Position numbers and translations under genes: made by a program. Below are positions 48,015-58,801 of a stretch of 64,000 nucleotides of DNA, piece by piece. Origin of the DNA: Crossaster papposus (lineage: Eukaryota > Echinodermata > Asteroidea > Velatida > Solasteridae); contig JBAIAA010000866.1 of assembly GCA_037893245.1 (NCBI GenBank), forward strand, positions 186,001 to 250,000, written 5' to 3'. Under the pieces are notes generated by a model. The model was not told where the DNA came from. It saw only the letters and a program-made list of their open reading frames with translations, and made no database searches. Position 1 is the stretch's first letter. Each line of letters starts with the position of its first letter.

Positions 48015-48097
48015 TGTCAGGAGTGGGATTCGAATCCACGCCTACAGAGTGGACTACGACCTCAACGTAGCGCCTTGGACCGCTCGGCCATCCTGAC
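48015..48097 (-). tRNA. tRNA-Leu-like (GAG)
   Basis: Main GAG subfamily, 3896 bp from 44119-44201. Confidence 0.72.
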
Positions 48098-48831
48098 TCG
48101 CTTGTAGAATATGCGAAGTGTAAACAGAAAATTGAATTTTGAGGCAAAATTACCGAAATGCAAATCACAACATAAAAAAATGTCAGGAGTGGGATTTGAA
48201 CCCACGCCTACAGAGTAGACTACGACCTGAACGTAGCGCCTTAGACCGCTCGGCCATTCTGACTCGCTGGTAGAATGTGCGAAGTGTAAACATAAAATTA
48301 AATTTTGAGGCAAATTACCGAAATGCAAAACAATGTCAGGAGTGGGATTCGAACCCACGCCTACAGAGTAGACTACGACCTGAACGTAGCGCCTTACACC
48401 GCTCGGCCATCCTGACTAGCTTGTAGAATGTGCGAAGTGTAAACAGAAAATTAAATTTTGAGGCAAAATTACCGAAATGCAAATCATAACATAAAAAAAT
48501 TTCAGGAGTGGGATTCGAACCCACGCCTACAGAGTAGACTACGACCTGAACGTAGCGCCTTAGACCTCTCGGCCATCCTGACTCGCTTGTAGAATGTGCG
48601 AAATGTAAACAGAAAATTGAATTTTGAGGCAAAATTACCGAAATGCAAATCACAACATGAAAAAATGTCAGGAGTGAGATTCGAACCCACGCCTACAGAG
48701 TAGACTACGACCTGAACCTAGCGCCTTAGACCGCTCGGCCATCCTGACTCGCTTGTAGAATGTGCGAAGTGTAAACAGAAAATTAAATTTTGAGGCAAAA
48801 TTACCGAAATGCAAATCATAACATAAAAAAA

Positions 48832-48914
48832 TGTCAGGAGTGGGATTCGAACCCACGCCTACAGAGTAGACTACGACCTGAACGTAGCGCCTTAGACCGC
48901 TCGGCCATCCTGAC
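48832..48914 (-). tRNA. tRNA-Leu (CAG), exact consensus
   Basis: Body identical to the reference; second higher-order copy of 44936. Confidence 0.93.
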
Positions 48915-48997
48915 TCGCTTGTAAAATGTGCGAAGTGTAAACAGAAAATTGAATTTTGAGGCAAAATTACCGAAATGCAAATCACAACATAAAAAAA

Positions 48998-49080
48998 TGT
49001 CAGGAGTGGGATTTGAATCCACGCCTACAGAGTGGACTACGACCTCAACGTAGCGCCTTGGACCGCTCGGCCATCCTGAC
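48998..49080 (-). tRNA. tRNA-Leu-like (GAG), two B-box changes
   Basis: Duplicate of 45102-45184 at 3896 bp. Confidence 0.68.
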
Positions 49081-50041
49081 TCGCTTGTAGAATATGCGAA
49101 GTGTAAACAGAAAATTGAATTTTGAGGCAAAATTACCGAAATGCAAATCACAACATAAAAAAATGTCAGGAGTGGGATTTGAACCCACGCCTACAGAGTA
49201 CACTACGACCTAAACGTTAATTAAATTAAATTTTGAGGCAACATTTCCGAAATGCAAATCACAACATAAAAAAATTTCAGGAGTGGGATTCGAACCCACG
49301 CCTACAGAGTACACTACGACCTAAACGTTAATTAAATTAAATTTTGAGGCAACATTTCCGAAATGCAAATCACAACATAAAAAAATGTCAGGAGTGGGAT
49401 TCGAACCCACGCCTACAGATTAGACTACGACCTGAACGTATCGCCTTAGACCGCTCGGCCATCCTGACTCGCTTGTAGAATGTGCGAAGTGTAAACAGAA
49501 AATTAAATTTTGAGGCAAAATTACCGAAATGCAAATCATAACATAAAAAAAGGTCAGGAGTGGGATTCGAACCCACGCCTACCGAGTAGACTGCGACCTG
49601 AACGTAGCGCCTTGGACCGCTCGGCCATCCTGAGTTGCTCGTAAAATGTGCGAAAATATTGTGCGAAGTGTAAACAGAAAATTAAATTTTGAGGCAAAAT
49701 TACCAAAATGCAAATAAAAATGTCAGGAGTGGGATTAGAACCCACGCCTACAGAGTAGACTACGACCTGAACGTAGCGCCTTAGACCGCTCGGCCATTCT
49801 GACTCGCTGGTAGAATGTGCAAAGTGTAAACATAAAATTAAATTTTGAGGCAAATTACCGAAATGCAAAACAATGTCAGGAGTGGGATTTGAACCCACGC
49901 CTACATAGTAGACTACGACCTGAACGTAGCGCCTTACACCGCTCGGCCATCCTGACTAGCTTGTAGAATGTGCGAAGTGTAAACAGAAAATTAAATTTTT
50001 TGAGGCAAAATTACCGAAATGCAAATCATAACATAAAAAAA

Positions 50042-50124
50042 TGTCAGGAGTGGGATTCGAACCCACGCCTACAGAGTAGACTACGACCTGAACGTAGCGC
50101 CTTAGACCGCTCGGCCATCCTGAC
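50042..50124 (-). tRNA. tRNA-Leu (CAG), exact consensus
   Basis: Body identical to the reference; third higher-order copy of 43621. Confidence 0.93.
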
Positions 50125-50207
50125 TCGCTTGTAGAATGTGCGAAGTGTAAACAGAAAATTGAATTTTGAGGCAAAATTACCGAAATGCAAATCACAACAT
50201 AAAAAAA

Positions 50208-50290
50208 TGTCAGGAGTGGGATTCGAACCCACGCCTACAGAGTAGACTACGACCTGAACGTAGCGCCTTAGACCGCTCGGCCATCCTGAC
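50208..50290 (-). tRNA. tRNA-Leu (CAG), exact consensus
   Basis: Body identical to the reference; third higher-order copy of 43787. Confidence 0.93.
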
Positions 50291-50373
50291 TCGCTTGTAG
50301 AATGTGCGAAGTGTAAACAGAAAATTAAATTTTGAGGCAAAATTACCGAAATGCAAATCATAACATAAAAAAA

Positions 50374-50456
50374 TGTCAGGAGTGGGATTCGAACCCACGC
50401 CTACAGAGTAGACTACGACCTGAACGTAGCGCCTTAGACCGCTCGGCCATCCTGAC
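50374..50456 (-). tRNA. tRNA-Leu (CAG), exact consensus
   Basis: Body identical to the reference; third higher-order copy of 43953. Confidence 0.93.
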
Positions 50457-50539
50457 TCGCTTGTAGAATGTGCGAAGTGTAAACAGAAAATTGAATTTTG
50501 AGGCAAAATTACCGAAATGCAAATCACAACATAAAAAAA

Positions 50540-50622
50540 TGTCATGAGTGGGATTCGAATCCACGCCTACAGACTGGACTACGACCTCAACGTAGCGCCT
50601 TGGACCGCTCGGCCATCCTGAC
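50540..50622 (-). tRNA. tRNA-Leu-like (GAG), acceptor mismatch
   Basis: Third higher-order copy of 44119. Extra changes break one acceptor pair (plus strand gtcatgag) and the variable arm (plus strand agactggac). Confidence 0.66.
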
Positions 50623-51356
50623 TCGCTTGTAGAATATGCGAAGTGTAAACAGAAAATTGAATTTTGAGGCAAAATTACCGAAATGCAAATCACAACATAA
50701 AAAAATGTCAGGAGTGGGATTTGAACCCACGCCTACAGAGTAGACTACGACCTGAACGTAGCGCCTTAGACCGCTCGGCCATTCTGACTCGCTGGTAGAA
50801 TGTGCGAAGTGTAAACATGAAATTGAATTTTGAGGCAAATTACCGAAATGCAAAACAATGTCAGGAGTGGGATTCGAACCCACGCCTACAGAGTAGACTA
50901 CGACCTGAACGTAGCGCCTTACACCGCTCGGCCATCCTGACTAGCTTGTAGAATGTGCGAAGTGTAAACAGAAAATTAAATTTTGAGGCAAAATTACCGA
51001 AACGCAAATCATAACATAAAAAAATTTCAGGAGTGGGATTCGAACCCACGCCTACAGAGTAGACTACGACCTGAACGTAGCGCCTTAGACCTCTCGGCCA
51101 TCCTGACTCGCTTGTAGAATGTGCGAAATGTAAACAGAAAATTGAATTTTGAGGCAAAATTACCGAAATGCAAATCACAACATGAAAAAATGTCAGGAGT
51201 GAGATTCGAACCCACGCCTACAGAGTAGACTACGACCTGAACCTAGCGCCTTAGACCGCTCGGCCATCCTGACTCGCTTGTAGAATGTGCGAAGTGTAAA
51301 CAGAAAATTAAATTTTGAGGCAAAATTACCGAAATGCAAATCATAACATAAAAAAA

Positions 51357-51439
51357 TGTCAGGAGTGGGATTCGAACCCACGCCTACAGAGTAGACTACG
51401 ACCTGAACGTAGCGCCTTAGACCGCTCGGCCATCCTGAC
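51357..51439 (-). tRNA. tRNA-Leu (CAG), exact consensus
   Basis: Body identical to the reference; third higher-order copy of 44936. Confidence 0.93.
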
Positions 51440-51522
51440 TCGCTTGTAAAATGTGCGAAGTGTAAACAGAAAATTGAATTTTGAGGCAAAATTACCGAAA
51501 TGCAAATCACAACATAAAAAAA

Positions 51523-51605
51523 TGTCAGGAGTGGGATTTGAATCCACGCCTACAGAGTGGACTACGACCTCAACGTAGCGCCTTGGACCGCTCGGCCATC
51601 CTGAC
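51523..51605 (-). tRNA. tRNA-Leu-like (GAG), two B-box changes
   Basis: Homologue of 48998 at 2525 bp, with the same paired B-box changes. Confidence 0.68.
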
Positions 51606-51979
51606 TCGCTTGTAGAATATGCGAAGTGTAAACAGAAAATTGAATTTTGAGGCAAAATTACCGAAATGCAAATCACAACATAAAAAAATGTCAGGAGTGG
51701 GATTTGAACCCACGCCTACAGAGTACACTACGACCTAAACGTTAATTAAATTAAATTTTGAGGCAACATTTCCGAAATGCAAATCACAACATAAAAAAAT
51801 TTCAGGAGTGGGATTCGAACCCACGCCTACAGAGTAGACTACGACCTGAACGTAGCGCCTTAGACCGCTCGGCCATCCTGAGTTGCTCGTAAAATGTGCG
51901 AAAAAATTGTGCGAAGTGTAAACAGAAAATTGAATTTTGTGGCAAAATTTCCGAAATGCAAATAAAAATATAAATAAAA

Positions 51980-52062
51980 TGTCAGGAGTGGGATTCGAAC
52001 CCACGCCTACAGAGTAGACTACGACCTTAACGTAGCGCATTATACCGCTCGGCCATCCTGAC
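51980..52062 (-). tRNA. tRNA-Leu (AAG), second subtype
   Basis: A34, T23 and D-loop A. AAG copies are absent from 39623 to 51979 and reappear here; paralogue of 58345-58427 (+6365). Confidence 0.82.
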
Positions 52063-52436
52063 TCGCTTGTAGAATGTGCGAAGTGTAAACATAAAATTGA
52101 ATTTTGAGGCAAAATTACCGAAATGCAAATCACAACATAAAAAAATGTCAGGAGTGGGATTCGAACCCACGCCTACAGAGTAGACTACGACCTAAACGTT
52201 AATTAAATTAAATTTTGAGGCAACATTTCCGAAATGCAAATCACAACATAAAAAAATGTCAGGAGTGGGATTCGAACCCACGCCTACAGAGTAGACTACG
52301 ACCTGAACGTAGCGCCTTAGACCGCTCGGCCATCCTGAGTTGCTCGTAAAATGTGCGAAAAAATTGTGCGAAGTGTAAACAGAAAATTGAATTTTGTGGC
52401 AAAATTTCCAAAATGCAAATAAAAATATAAATAAAA

Positions 52437-52519
52437 TGTCAGGAGTGGGATTCGAACCCACGCCTACAGAGTAGACTACGACCTTGACGTAGCGCATTAT
52501 ACCGCTCGGACATCCTGAC
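52437..52519 (-). tRNA. tRNA-Leu-like (AAG) with C33, probably inactive
   Basis: Anticodon AAG, but position 33, almost universally U in tRNAs, is C (plus strand ccttgacg). G10 to T also breaks the A box (plus strand ctcggacatc). Together these suggest a pseudogene. The same lesions occur at 53379 and 58802. Confidence 0.7.
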
Positions 52520-52879
52520 TCGCTTGTAGAATGTGCGAAGTGTAAACATAAAATTGAATTTTGAGGCAAAATTACCGAAATGCAAATCACAACATAAAAA
52601 AATGTCAGGAGTGGGATTCGAACCCACGACTACAGAGTAGACTACGACCTGAACGTAGCGCCTTAGACCGCTCGCCCATCCTGACTCGCTTGTAGAATGT
52701 GCGAAGTGTAAACATAAAATTGAATTTTGAGGCAAAATTACCGAAATGCAAATCACAACATAAAACAATGTCAGGAGTGGGATTTGAACCCACGCCTACA
52801 GAGTAGACTACGACCTAAACGTTAATTAAATAAAATTTTGAGGCAACATTTCCGAAATGCAAATCACAACATAAAAAAA

Positions 52880-52962
52880 TGTCAGGAGTGGGATTCGAAC
52901 CCACGCCTACAGAGTAGACTACGACCTGAACGTAGCGCCTTAGACCGCTCGGCCATCCTGAC
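52880..52962 (-). tRNA. tRNA-Leu (CAG), exact consensus
   Basis: Body identical to the reference; homologues 53822 (+942) and 59245 (+6365). Confidence 0.93.
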
Positions 52963-53378
52963 TCGCTTGTAGAATGTGCGAAGTGTGAACAGAAAATTAA
53001 ATTTTGAGGCAAAATTACCGAAATGCAAATCATAACATAAAAAAATGTCAGGAGTGGGATTCGAACCCACGCCTACAGAGTAGACTACGACCTGAACGTA
53101 GCGCCTTAGACAGCTCGGCCATCCTGACTCGCTTGTAAAATGTGCGAAGTGTAAACAGAAAATTGAATTTTGAGGCAAAATTACCGAAATGCAAATCACA
53201 ACATAAAAAAATGTCAGGAGTGGGATTCGAACCCACGCCTACAGAGTAGACTACGACCTGAACGTAGCGCCTTGGACCGCTCGGCCATCCTGACTCGCTT
53301 GTAGAATATGCGAAGTGTAAACAGAAAATTGAATTTTGTGGCAAAATTTCCAAAATGCAAATAAAAATATAAATAAAA

Positions 53379-53461
53379 TGTCAGGAGTGGGATTCGAACC
53401 CACGCCTACAGAGTAGACTACGACCTTGACGTAGCGCATTATACCGCTCGGACATCCTGAC
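53379..53461 (-). tRNA. tRNA-Leu-like (AAG) with C33, probably inactive
   Basis: Same C33 and A-box lesion as 52437-52519, of which it is a 942-bp-offset duplicate. Confidence 0.7.
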
Positions 53462-53821
53462 TCGCTTGTAGAATGTGCGAAGTGTAAACATAAAATTGAA
53501 TTTTGAGGCAAAATTACCGAAATGCAAATCACAACATAAAAAAATGTCAGGAGTGGGATTCGAACCCACGCCTACAGAGTAGACTACGACCTGAACGTAG
53601 CGCCTTAGACCGCTCGCCCATCCTGACTCGCTTGTAGAATGTGCGAAGTGTAAACATAAAATTGAATTTTGAGGCAAAATTACCGAAATGCAAATCACAA
53701 CATAAAACAATGTCAGGAGTGGGATTTGAACCCACGCCTACAGAGTAGACTACGACCTAAACGTTAATTAAATAAAATTTTGAGGCAACATTTCCGAAAT
53801 GCAAATCACAACATAAAAAAA

Positions 53822-53904
53822 TGTCAGGAGTGGGATTCGAACCCACGCCTACAGAGTAGACTACGACCTGAACGTAGCGCCTTAGACCGCTCGGCCATCC
53901 TGAC
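53822..53904 (-). tRNA. tRNA-Leu (CAG), exact consensus
   Basis: Body identical to the reference; second copy of the 942-bp block. Confidence 0.93.
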
Positions 53905-55538
53905 TCGCTTGTAGAATGTGCGAAGTGTGAACAGAAAATTAAATTTTGAGGCAAAATTACCGAAATGCAAATCATAACATAAAAAAATGTCAGGAGTGGG
54001 ATTCGAACCCACGCCTACAGAGTAGACTACGACCTGAACGTAGCGCCTTAGACAGCTCGGCCATCCTGACTCGCTTGTAAAATGTGCGAAGTGTAAACAG
54101 AAAATTGAATTTTGAGGCAAAATTACCGAAATGCAAATCACAACATAAAAAAATGTCAGGAGTGGGATTCGAACCCACGCCTACAGAGTAGACTACGACC
54201 TGAACGTAGCGCCTTGGACCGCTCGGCCATCCTGACTCGCTTGTAGAATATGCGAAGTGTAAACAGAAAATTTAATTTTGAGGCAAAATTACCGAAATGC
54301 AAATCACAACATAAAAAAATGTCAGGAGTGGGATTTGAACGCACGCCTACATAGTACACTACGACCTAAACGTTAATTAAATTAAATTTTGAGGCAACAT
54401 TTCCGAAATGCAAATCACAACATAAAAAAATGTCAGCAGTGGGATTCGAACCCACGCCTACAGAGTAGACTACGACCTGAACGTATCGCCTTAGACCGCT
54501 CGGCCATCCTGACTCGCTTGTAGAATGTGCGAAGTGTAAACAGAAAATTTAATTTTGAGGCAAAATTACCGAAATGCAAATCATAACATAAAAAAATGTC
54601 AGGAGTGGGATTCGAACCCACGCCTACAGAGTAGACTGCGACCTGAACGTAGCGCCTTAGACCGCTCGGCCATCCTCACTCGCTTGTAGAATGTGCGAAG
54701 TGTGAACAGAAAATTAAATTTTGAGGCAAAATTACCGAAATGCAAATCATAACATAAAAAAATGTCAGGAGTGGGATTCGAACCCACGCCTACAGAGTAG
54801 ACTACGACCTGAACGTAGCGCCTTAGACAGCTCGGCCATCCTGACTCGCTTGTAAAATGTGCGAAGTGTAAACAGAAAATTGAATTTTGAGGCAAAATTA
54901 CCGAAATGCAAATCACAACATAAAAAAATGTCAGGAGTGGGATTCGAACCCACGCCTACAGAGTAGACTACGACCTAAACGTTAATTAAATTAAATTTTG
55001 AGGCAACATTTCCGAAATGCAAATCACAACATAAAAAAATGTCAGGAGTGGGATTCGAACCCACGCCTACAGAGTAGACTACGACCTGAACGTATCGCCT
55101 TAGACCGCTCGGCCATCCTGACTCGCTTGTAGAATGTGCGAAGTGTAAACAGAAAATTAAATTTTGAGGCAAAATTACCGAAATGCAAATCATAACATAA
55201 AAAAATGTCAGGAGTGGGATTCGAACCCACGCCTACAGAGTAGACTACGACCTGAACGTATCGCCTTAGACCGCTCGGCCATCCTGACTCGCTTGTAGAA
55301 TGTGCGAAGTGTAAACAGAAAATGGAATTTTGAGGCAAAATAACCGAAATGCAAAACAATGTCAGGAGTGGGATTCGAACCCACGCCTACAGAGTAGACT
55401 GCGACCTGAACGTAGCGCCTTGGACCGCTCGGCCATCCTGAGTTGCTCGTAAAATGTGCGAAAATATTGTGCGAAGTGTAAACAGAAAATTAAATTTTGA
55501 GGCAAAATTACCGAAATGCAAATCATAACATAAAAAAA

Positions 55539-55621
55539 TGTCAGGAGTGGGATTCGAACCCACGCCTACAGAGTAGACTACGACCTGAACGTAGCGCCTT
55601 AGACCGCTCGGCCATCCTGAC
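55539..55621 (-). tRNA. tRNA-Leu (CAG), exact consensus
   Basis: Body identical to the reference; homologue of 62900 (+7361). Confidence 0.93.
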
Positions 55622-55870
55622 TCGCTTGTAGAATGTGCGAAGTGTAAACAGAAAATTGAATTTTGAGGCAAAATTACCGAAATGCAAATCACAACATAAA
55701 AAAATGTCAGGAGTGGGATTCGAACCCACGCCTACAGAGTAGACTACGACCTGAACGTAGCGCCTTCGACCGCTCGGCCATCCTGACTCGCTTGTAGAAT
55801 GTGCGAAGTGTAAACAGAAAATTAAATTTTGAGGCAAAATTACCGAAATGCAAATCATAACATAAAAAAA

Positions 55871-55953
55871 TGTCAGGAGTGGGATTCGAACCCACGCCTA
55901 CAGAGTAGACTACGACCTGAACGTAGCGCCTTAGACCGCTCGGCCATCCTGAC
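55871..55953 (-). tRNA. tRNA-Leu (CAG), exact consensus
   Basis: Body identical to the reference; homologue of 63232. Confidence 0.93.
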
Positions 55954-56036
55954 TCGCTTGTAGAATGTGCGAAGTGTAAACAGAAAATTGAATTTTGAGG
56001 CAAAATTACCGAAATGCAAATCACAACATAAAAAAA

Positions 56037-56119
56037 TGTCAGGAGTGGGATTCGAATCCACGCCTACAGAGTGGACTACGACCTCAACGTAGCGCCTTGG
56101 ACCGCTCGGCCATCCTGAC
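56037..56119 (-). tRNA. tRNA-Leu-like (GAG)
   Basis: Main GAG subfamily with G53 to A. Followed at higher coordinates by a truncated copy and then the TAG copy at 56314. Confidence 0.72.
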
Positions 56120-56313
56120 TCGCTTGTAGAATATGCGAAGTGTAAACAGAAAATTGAATTTTGAGGCAAAATTACCGAAATGCAAATCACAACATAAAAA
56201 AATGTCAGGAGTGGGATTTGAACCCACGCCTACAGAGTACACTACGACCTAAACGTTAATTAAATTAAATTTTGAGGCAACATTTCCGAAATGCAAATCA
56301 CAACATAAAAAAA

Positions 56314-56396
56314 TGTCAGGAGTGGGATTCGAACCCACGCCTACAGAGTAGACTACCACCTAAACGTAGCGCCTTAGACCGCTCGGCCATCCTGAC
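56314..56396 (-). tRNA. tRNA-Leu (TAG), best TAG copy
   Basis: Anticodon TAG with consensus acceptor stem, D arm, A box, B box and T7 run. The one defect is a G31-G39 mismatch at the base of the anticodon loop (plus strand ccacctaaacg). Confidence 0.8.
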
Positions 56397-56645
56397 TCGC
56401 TTGTAGAATGTGCGAAGTGTAGACAGAAAATTTAATTTTGAGGTAAAATTACCGAAATGCAAATCATAACATAAAAAAATGTCAGGAGTGGGATTCGAAC
56501 CCACGCCTACAGAGTAGACTACGACCTGAACTTAGCGCCTTAGACCGCTCGGCCATCCTGACTAGCTCGTAAAATATGCAAAGTGTAAACAGAAAATTGC
56601 ATTTTGAGGCAAAATTTCCGAAATGCAAATCACAATACAAAAAAT

Positions 56646-56971
56646 ATTCAGGAGTGGGATTCGAACCCACGCCTACAGAGTAGACTACGACCAGGGGCCA
56701 ATTTCACGGCGCTGCTAAGCACTAAAATTTGCTGAGCATGAAAATGCTTCCTTCGCAAAAACAAGGTTACAGACCAAATTTTCACGAGATCTTTACTGTT
56801 TTTGATTGATAATCAACTTGTTTTTTGCTTAGCATGAAAAACACGTATAATTTTGGCTGGTAAACTGTTTTTAATGAGCAAGACATTTTGGGCTAAGCAA
56901 TTTTTTTTGCTGAGCAGCTCCATGAAATTGGCCCCTGAACGTGGCGCCTTGGACCGCTCGGCCATCCTGAC
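56646..56971 (-). pseudogene. tRNA-Leu split inside its anticodon by a foldback element
   Basis: The 3' part is 56646-56692 and the 5' part 56936-56971; without the 243-bp insert the copy has the standard length. The break falls between anticodon positions 35 and 36 (CA/G). The 5' part also has a changed base next to the anticodon stem (plus strand gtggcgcc). Confidence 0.9.
56693..56935. mobile_element. foldback (MITE-like) element, 243 bp
   Basis: Inverted ends start AGGGGCCAATTTCA and continue with GCTGCT-AGCA on both arms; further in, the two halves keep pairing imperfectly (GGTTACAGACCAAATTTT on the left arm against ATTTTGGCTGGTAAAC on the right). The last T of the right inverted repeat (56936) is also the host tRNA base. 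No target duplication is visible. No coding capacity. Similar GGGGCCAATTTCAT foldback sequences are, as I remember, common in marine invertebrate genomes. Confidence 0.85.
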
Positions 56972-57721
56972 TCGCTTGTAGAATATGCGAAGTGTAAACA
57001 GAAAATTGCATTTTGAGGCAAAATTTCCGAAATGCAAATCACAATAAAAAAAAATTCAGGAGTGGGATTCGAACCCACGCCTACAGAGTAGACTACGAAC
57101 TGAACGTAGCGCCTTAGACCGCTCGGCCATCCTGAGTTGCTCGTAAAATGTGCGAAAAAATTGTGCGAAGTGTAAACAGAAAATTGAATTTTGAGGCAAA
57201 ATTTCCGAATTGCAAATCACAACATAACAAAATGTAAGGAGTGGGATTCGAACCCACGCCTACAGAGTGGACTACGACCTGAACGTAGCGCCTTGGACCG
57301 CTCGGCCATCCTGACTCGCTTGCAGAATATGCGAAGTGTAAACAGAAAATGGAATTTTGAGGCAAAATAACCGAAATGCAAAACAATGTCAGGAGTGGGA
57401 TTCGAACCCACGCCTACAGAGTAGACTGCGACCTGAACGTAGCGCCTTGGACCGCTCGGCCATCCTGAGTTGCTCGTAAAATGTGCGAAAATATTGTGCG
57501 AAGTGTAAACAAAAAATTAAATTTTGAGGCAAAATTACCGAAATGCAAATAAAAATGTCAGGAGTGGGATTCGAACCCACGCCTACAGAGTAGACTACGA
57601 CCTGAACCTAGCGCCTTAGACCGCTCGGCCATCCTGACTCGCTTGTAGAATGTGCGAAGTGTAAACAGAAAATTTAATTTTGAGGCAAAATTACCGAAAT
57701 GCAAATCATAACATAAAAAAA

Positions 57722-57804
57722 TGTCAGGAGTGGGATTCGAACCCACGCCTACAGAGTAGACTACGACCTGAACGTAGCGCCTTAGACCGCTCGGCCATCC
57801 TGAC
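57722..57804 (-). tRNA. tRNA-Leu (CAG), exact consensus
   Basis: Body identical to the reference; T7 run. Confidence 0.93.
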
Positions 57805-57887
57805 TCGCTTGTAAAATGTGCGAAGTGTAAACAGAAAATTGAATTTTGAGGCAAAATTACCGAAATGCAAATCACAACATAAAAAAA

Positions 57888-57970
57888 TGTCAGGAGTGGG
57901 ATTTGAATCCACGCCTACAGAGTGGACTACGACCTCAACGTAGCGCCTTGGACCGCTCGGCCATCCTGAC
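57888..57970 (-). tRNA. tRNA-Leu-like (GAG), two B-box changes
   Basis: Homologue of 51523-51605 at 6365 bp. Confidence 0.68.
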
Positions 57971-58344
57971 TCGCTTGTAGAATATGCGAAGTGTAAACAG
58001 AAAATTGAATTTTGAGGCAAAATTACCGAAATGCAAATCACAACATAAAAAAATGTCAGGAGTGGGATTTGAACCCACGCCTACAGAGTACACTACGACC
58101 TAAACGTTAATTAAATTAAATTTTGAGGCAACATTTCCGGAATGCAAATCACAACATAAAAAAATTTCAGGAGTGGGATTCGAACCCACGCCTACAGAGT
58201 AGACTACGACCTGAACGTATCGCCTTAGACCGCTCGGCCATCCTGAGTTGCTCGTAAAATGTGCGAAAAAATTGTGCGAAGTGTAAACAGAAAATTGAAT
58301 TTTGTGGCAAAATTTCCGAAATGCAAATAAAAATATAAATAAAA

Positions 58345-58427
58345 TGTCAGGAGTGGGATTCGAACCCACGCCTACAGAGTAGACTACGACCTTAACGTAG
58401 CGCATTATACCGCTCGGCCATCCTGAC
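58345..58427 (-). tRNA. tRNA-Leu (AAG), second subtype
   Basis: A34, T23 and D-loop A; U33 is normal. Paralogue of 51980-52062. Confidence 0.82.
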
Positions 58428-58801
58428 TCGCTTGTAGAATGTGCGAAGTGTAAACATAAAATTGAATTTTGAGGCAAAATTACCGAAATGCAAATCACAA
58501 CATAAAAAAATGTCAGGAGTGGGATTCGAACCCACGCCTACAGAGTAGACTACGACCTAAACGTTAATTAAATTAAATTTTGAGGCAACATTTCCGAAAT
58601 GCAAATCACAACATAAAAAAATGTCAGGAGTGGGATTCGAACCCACGCCTACAGAGTAGACTACGACCTGAACGTAGCGCCTTAGACCGCTCGGCCATCC
58701 TGAGTTGCTCGTAAAATGTGCGAAAAAATTGTGCGAAGTGTAAACAGAAAATTGAATTTTGTGGCAAAATTTCCAAAATGCAAATAAAAATATAAATAAA
58801 A

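Larger units (their letters stand above)
41760..51742 (-). repeat. tRNA-Leu tandem array, segment 8
   Basis: Non-consensus CAG copies start at 41760, 41913, 42079, 42356, 42522, 42688, 42965, 43131, 43300, 43453, 44285, 44438, 44604, 44770, 45490, 45656, 45809, 45975, 46252, 46418, 46584, 46861, 47027, 47196, 47349, 48181, 48334, 48500, 48666, 49386, 49552, 49721, 49874, 50706, 50859, 51025 and 51191. Truncated copies start at 42245, 42854, 45268, 45379, 46141, 46750, 49164, 49275 and 51689. The segment is a 3896-bp higher-order repeat present twice, plus a third partial copy at +2525 with 1371 bp deleted. Copies 43131, 47027 and 49552 have C instead of A at discriminator position 73. Confidence 0.93.
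51800..57887 (-). repeat. tRNA-Leu tandem array, segment 9
   Basis: Non-consensus CAG copies start at 51800, 52257, 52603, 53046, 53212, 53545, 53988, 54154, 54431, 54597, 54763, 55040, 55206, 55360, 55705, 56480, 57054, 57233, 57387 and 57556. Truncated copies start at 52146, 52769, 53711, 54320, 54929 and 56203. A 942-bp block beginning near 52438 is repeated from 53380. Around 56480-57136 the spacers switch to the type common in the left array, and a foldback element sits at 56693-56935. Confidence 0.92.
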
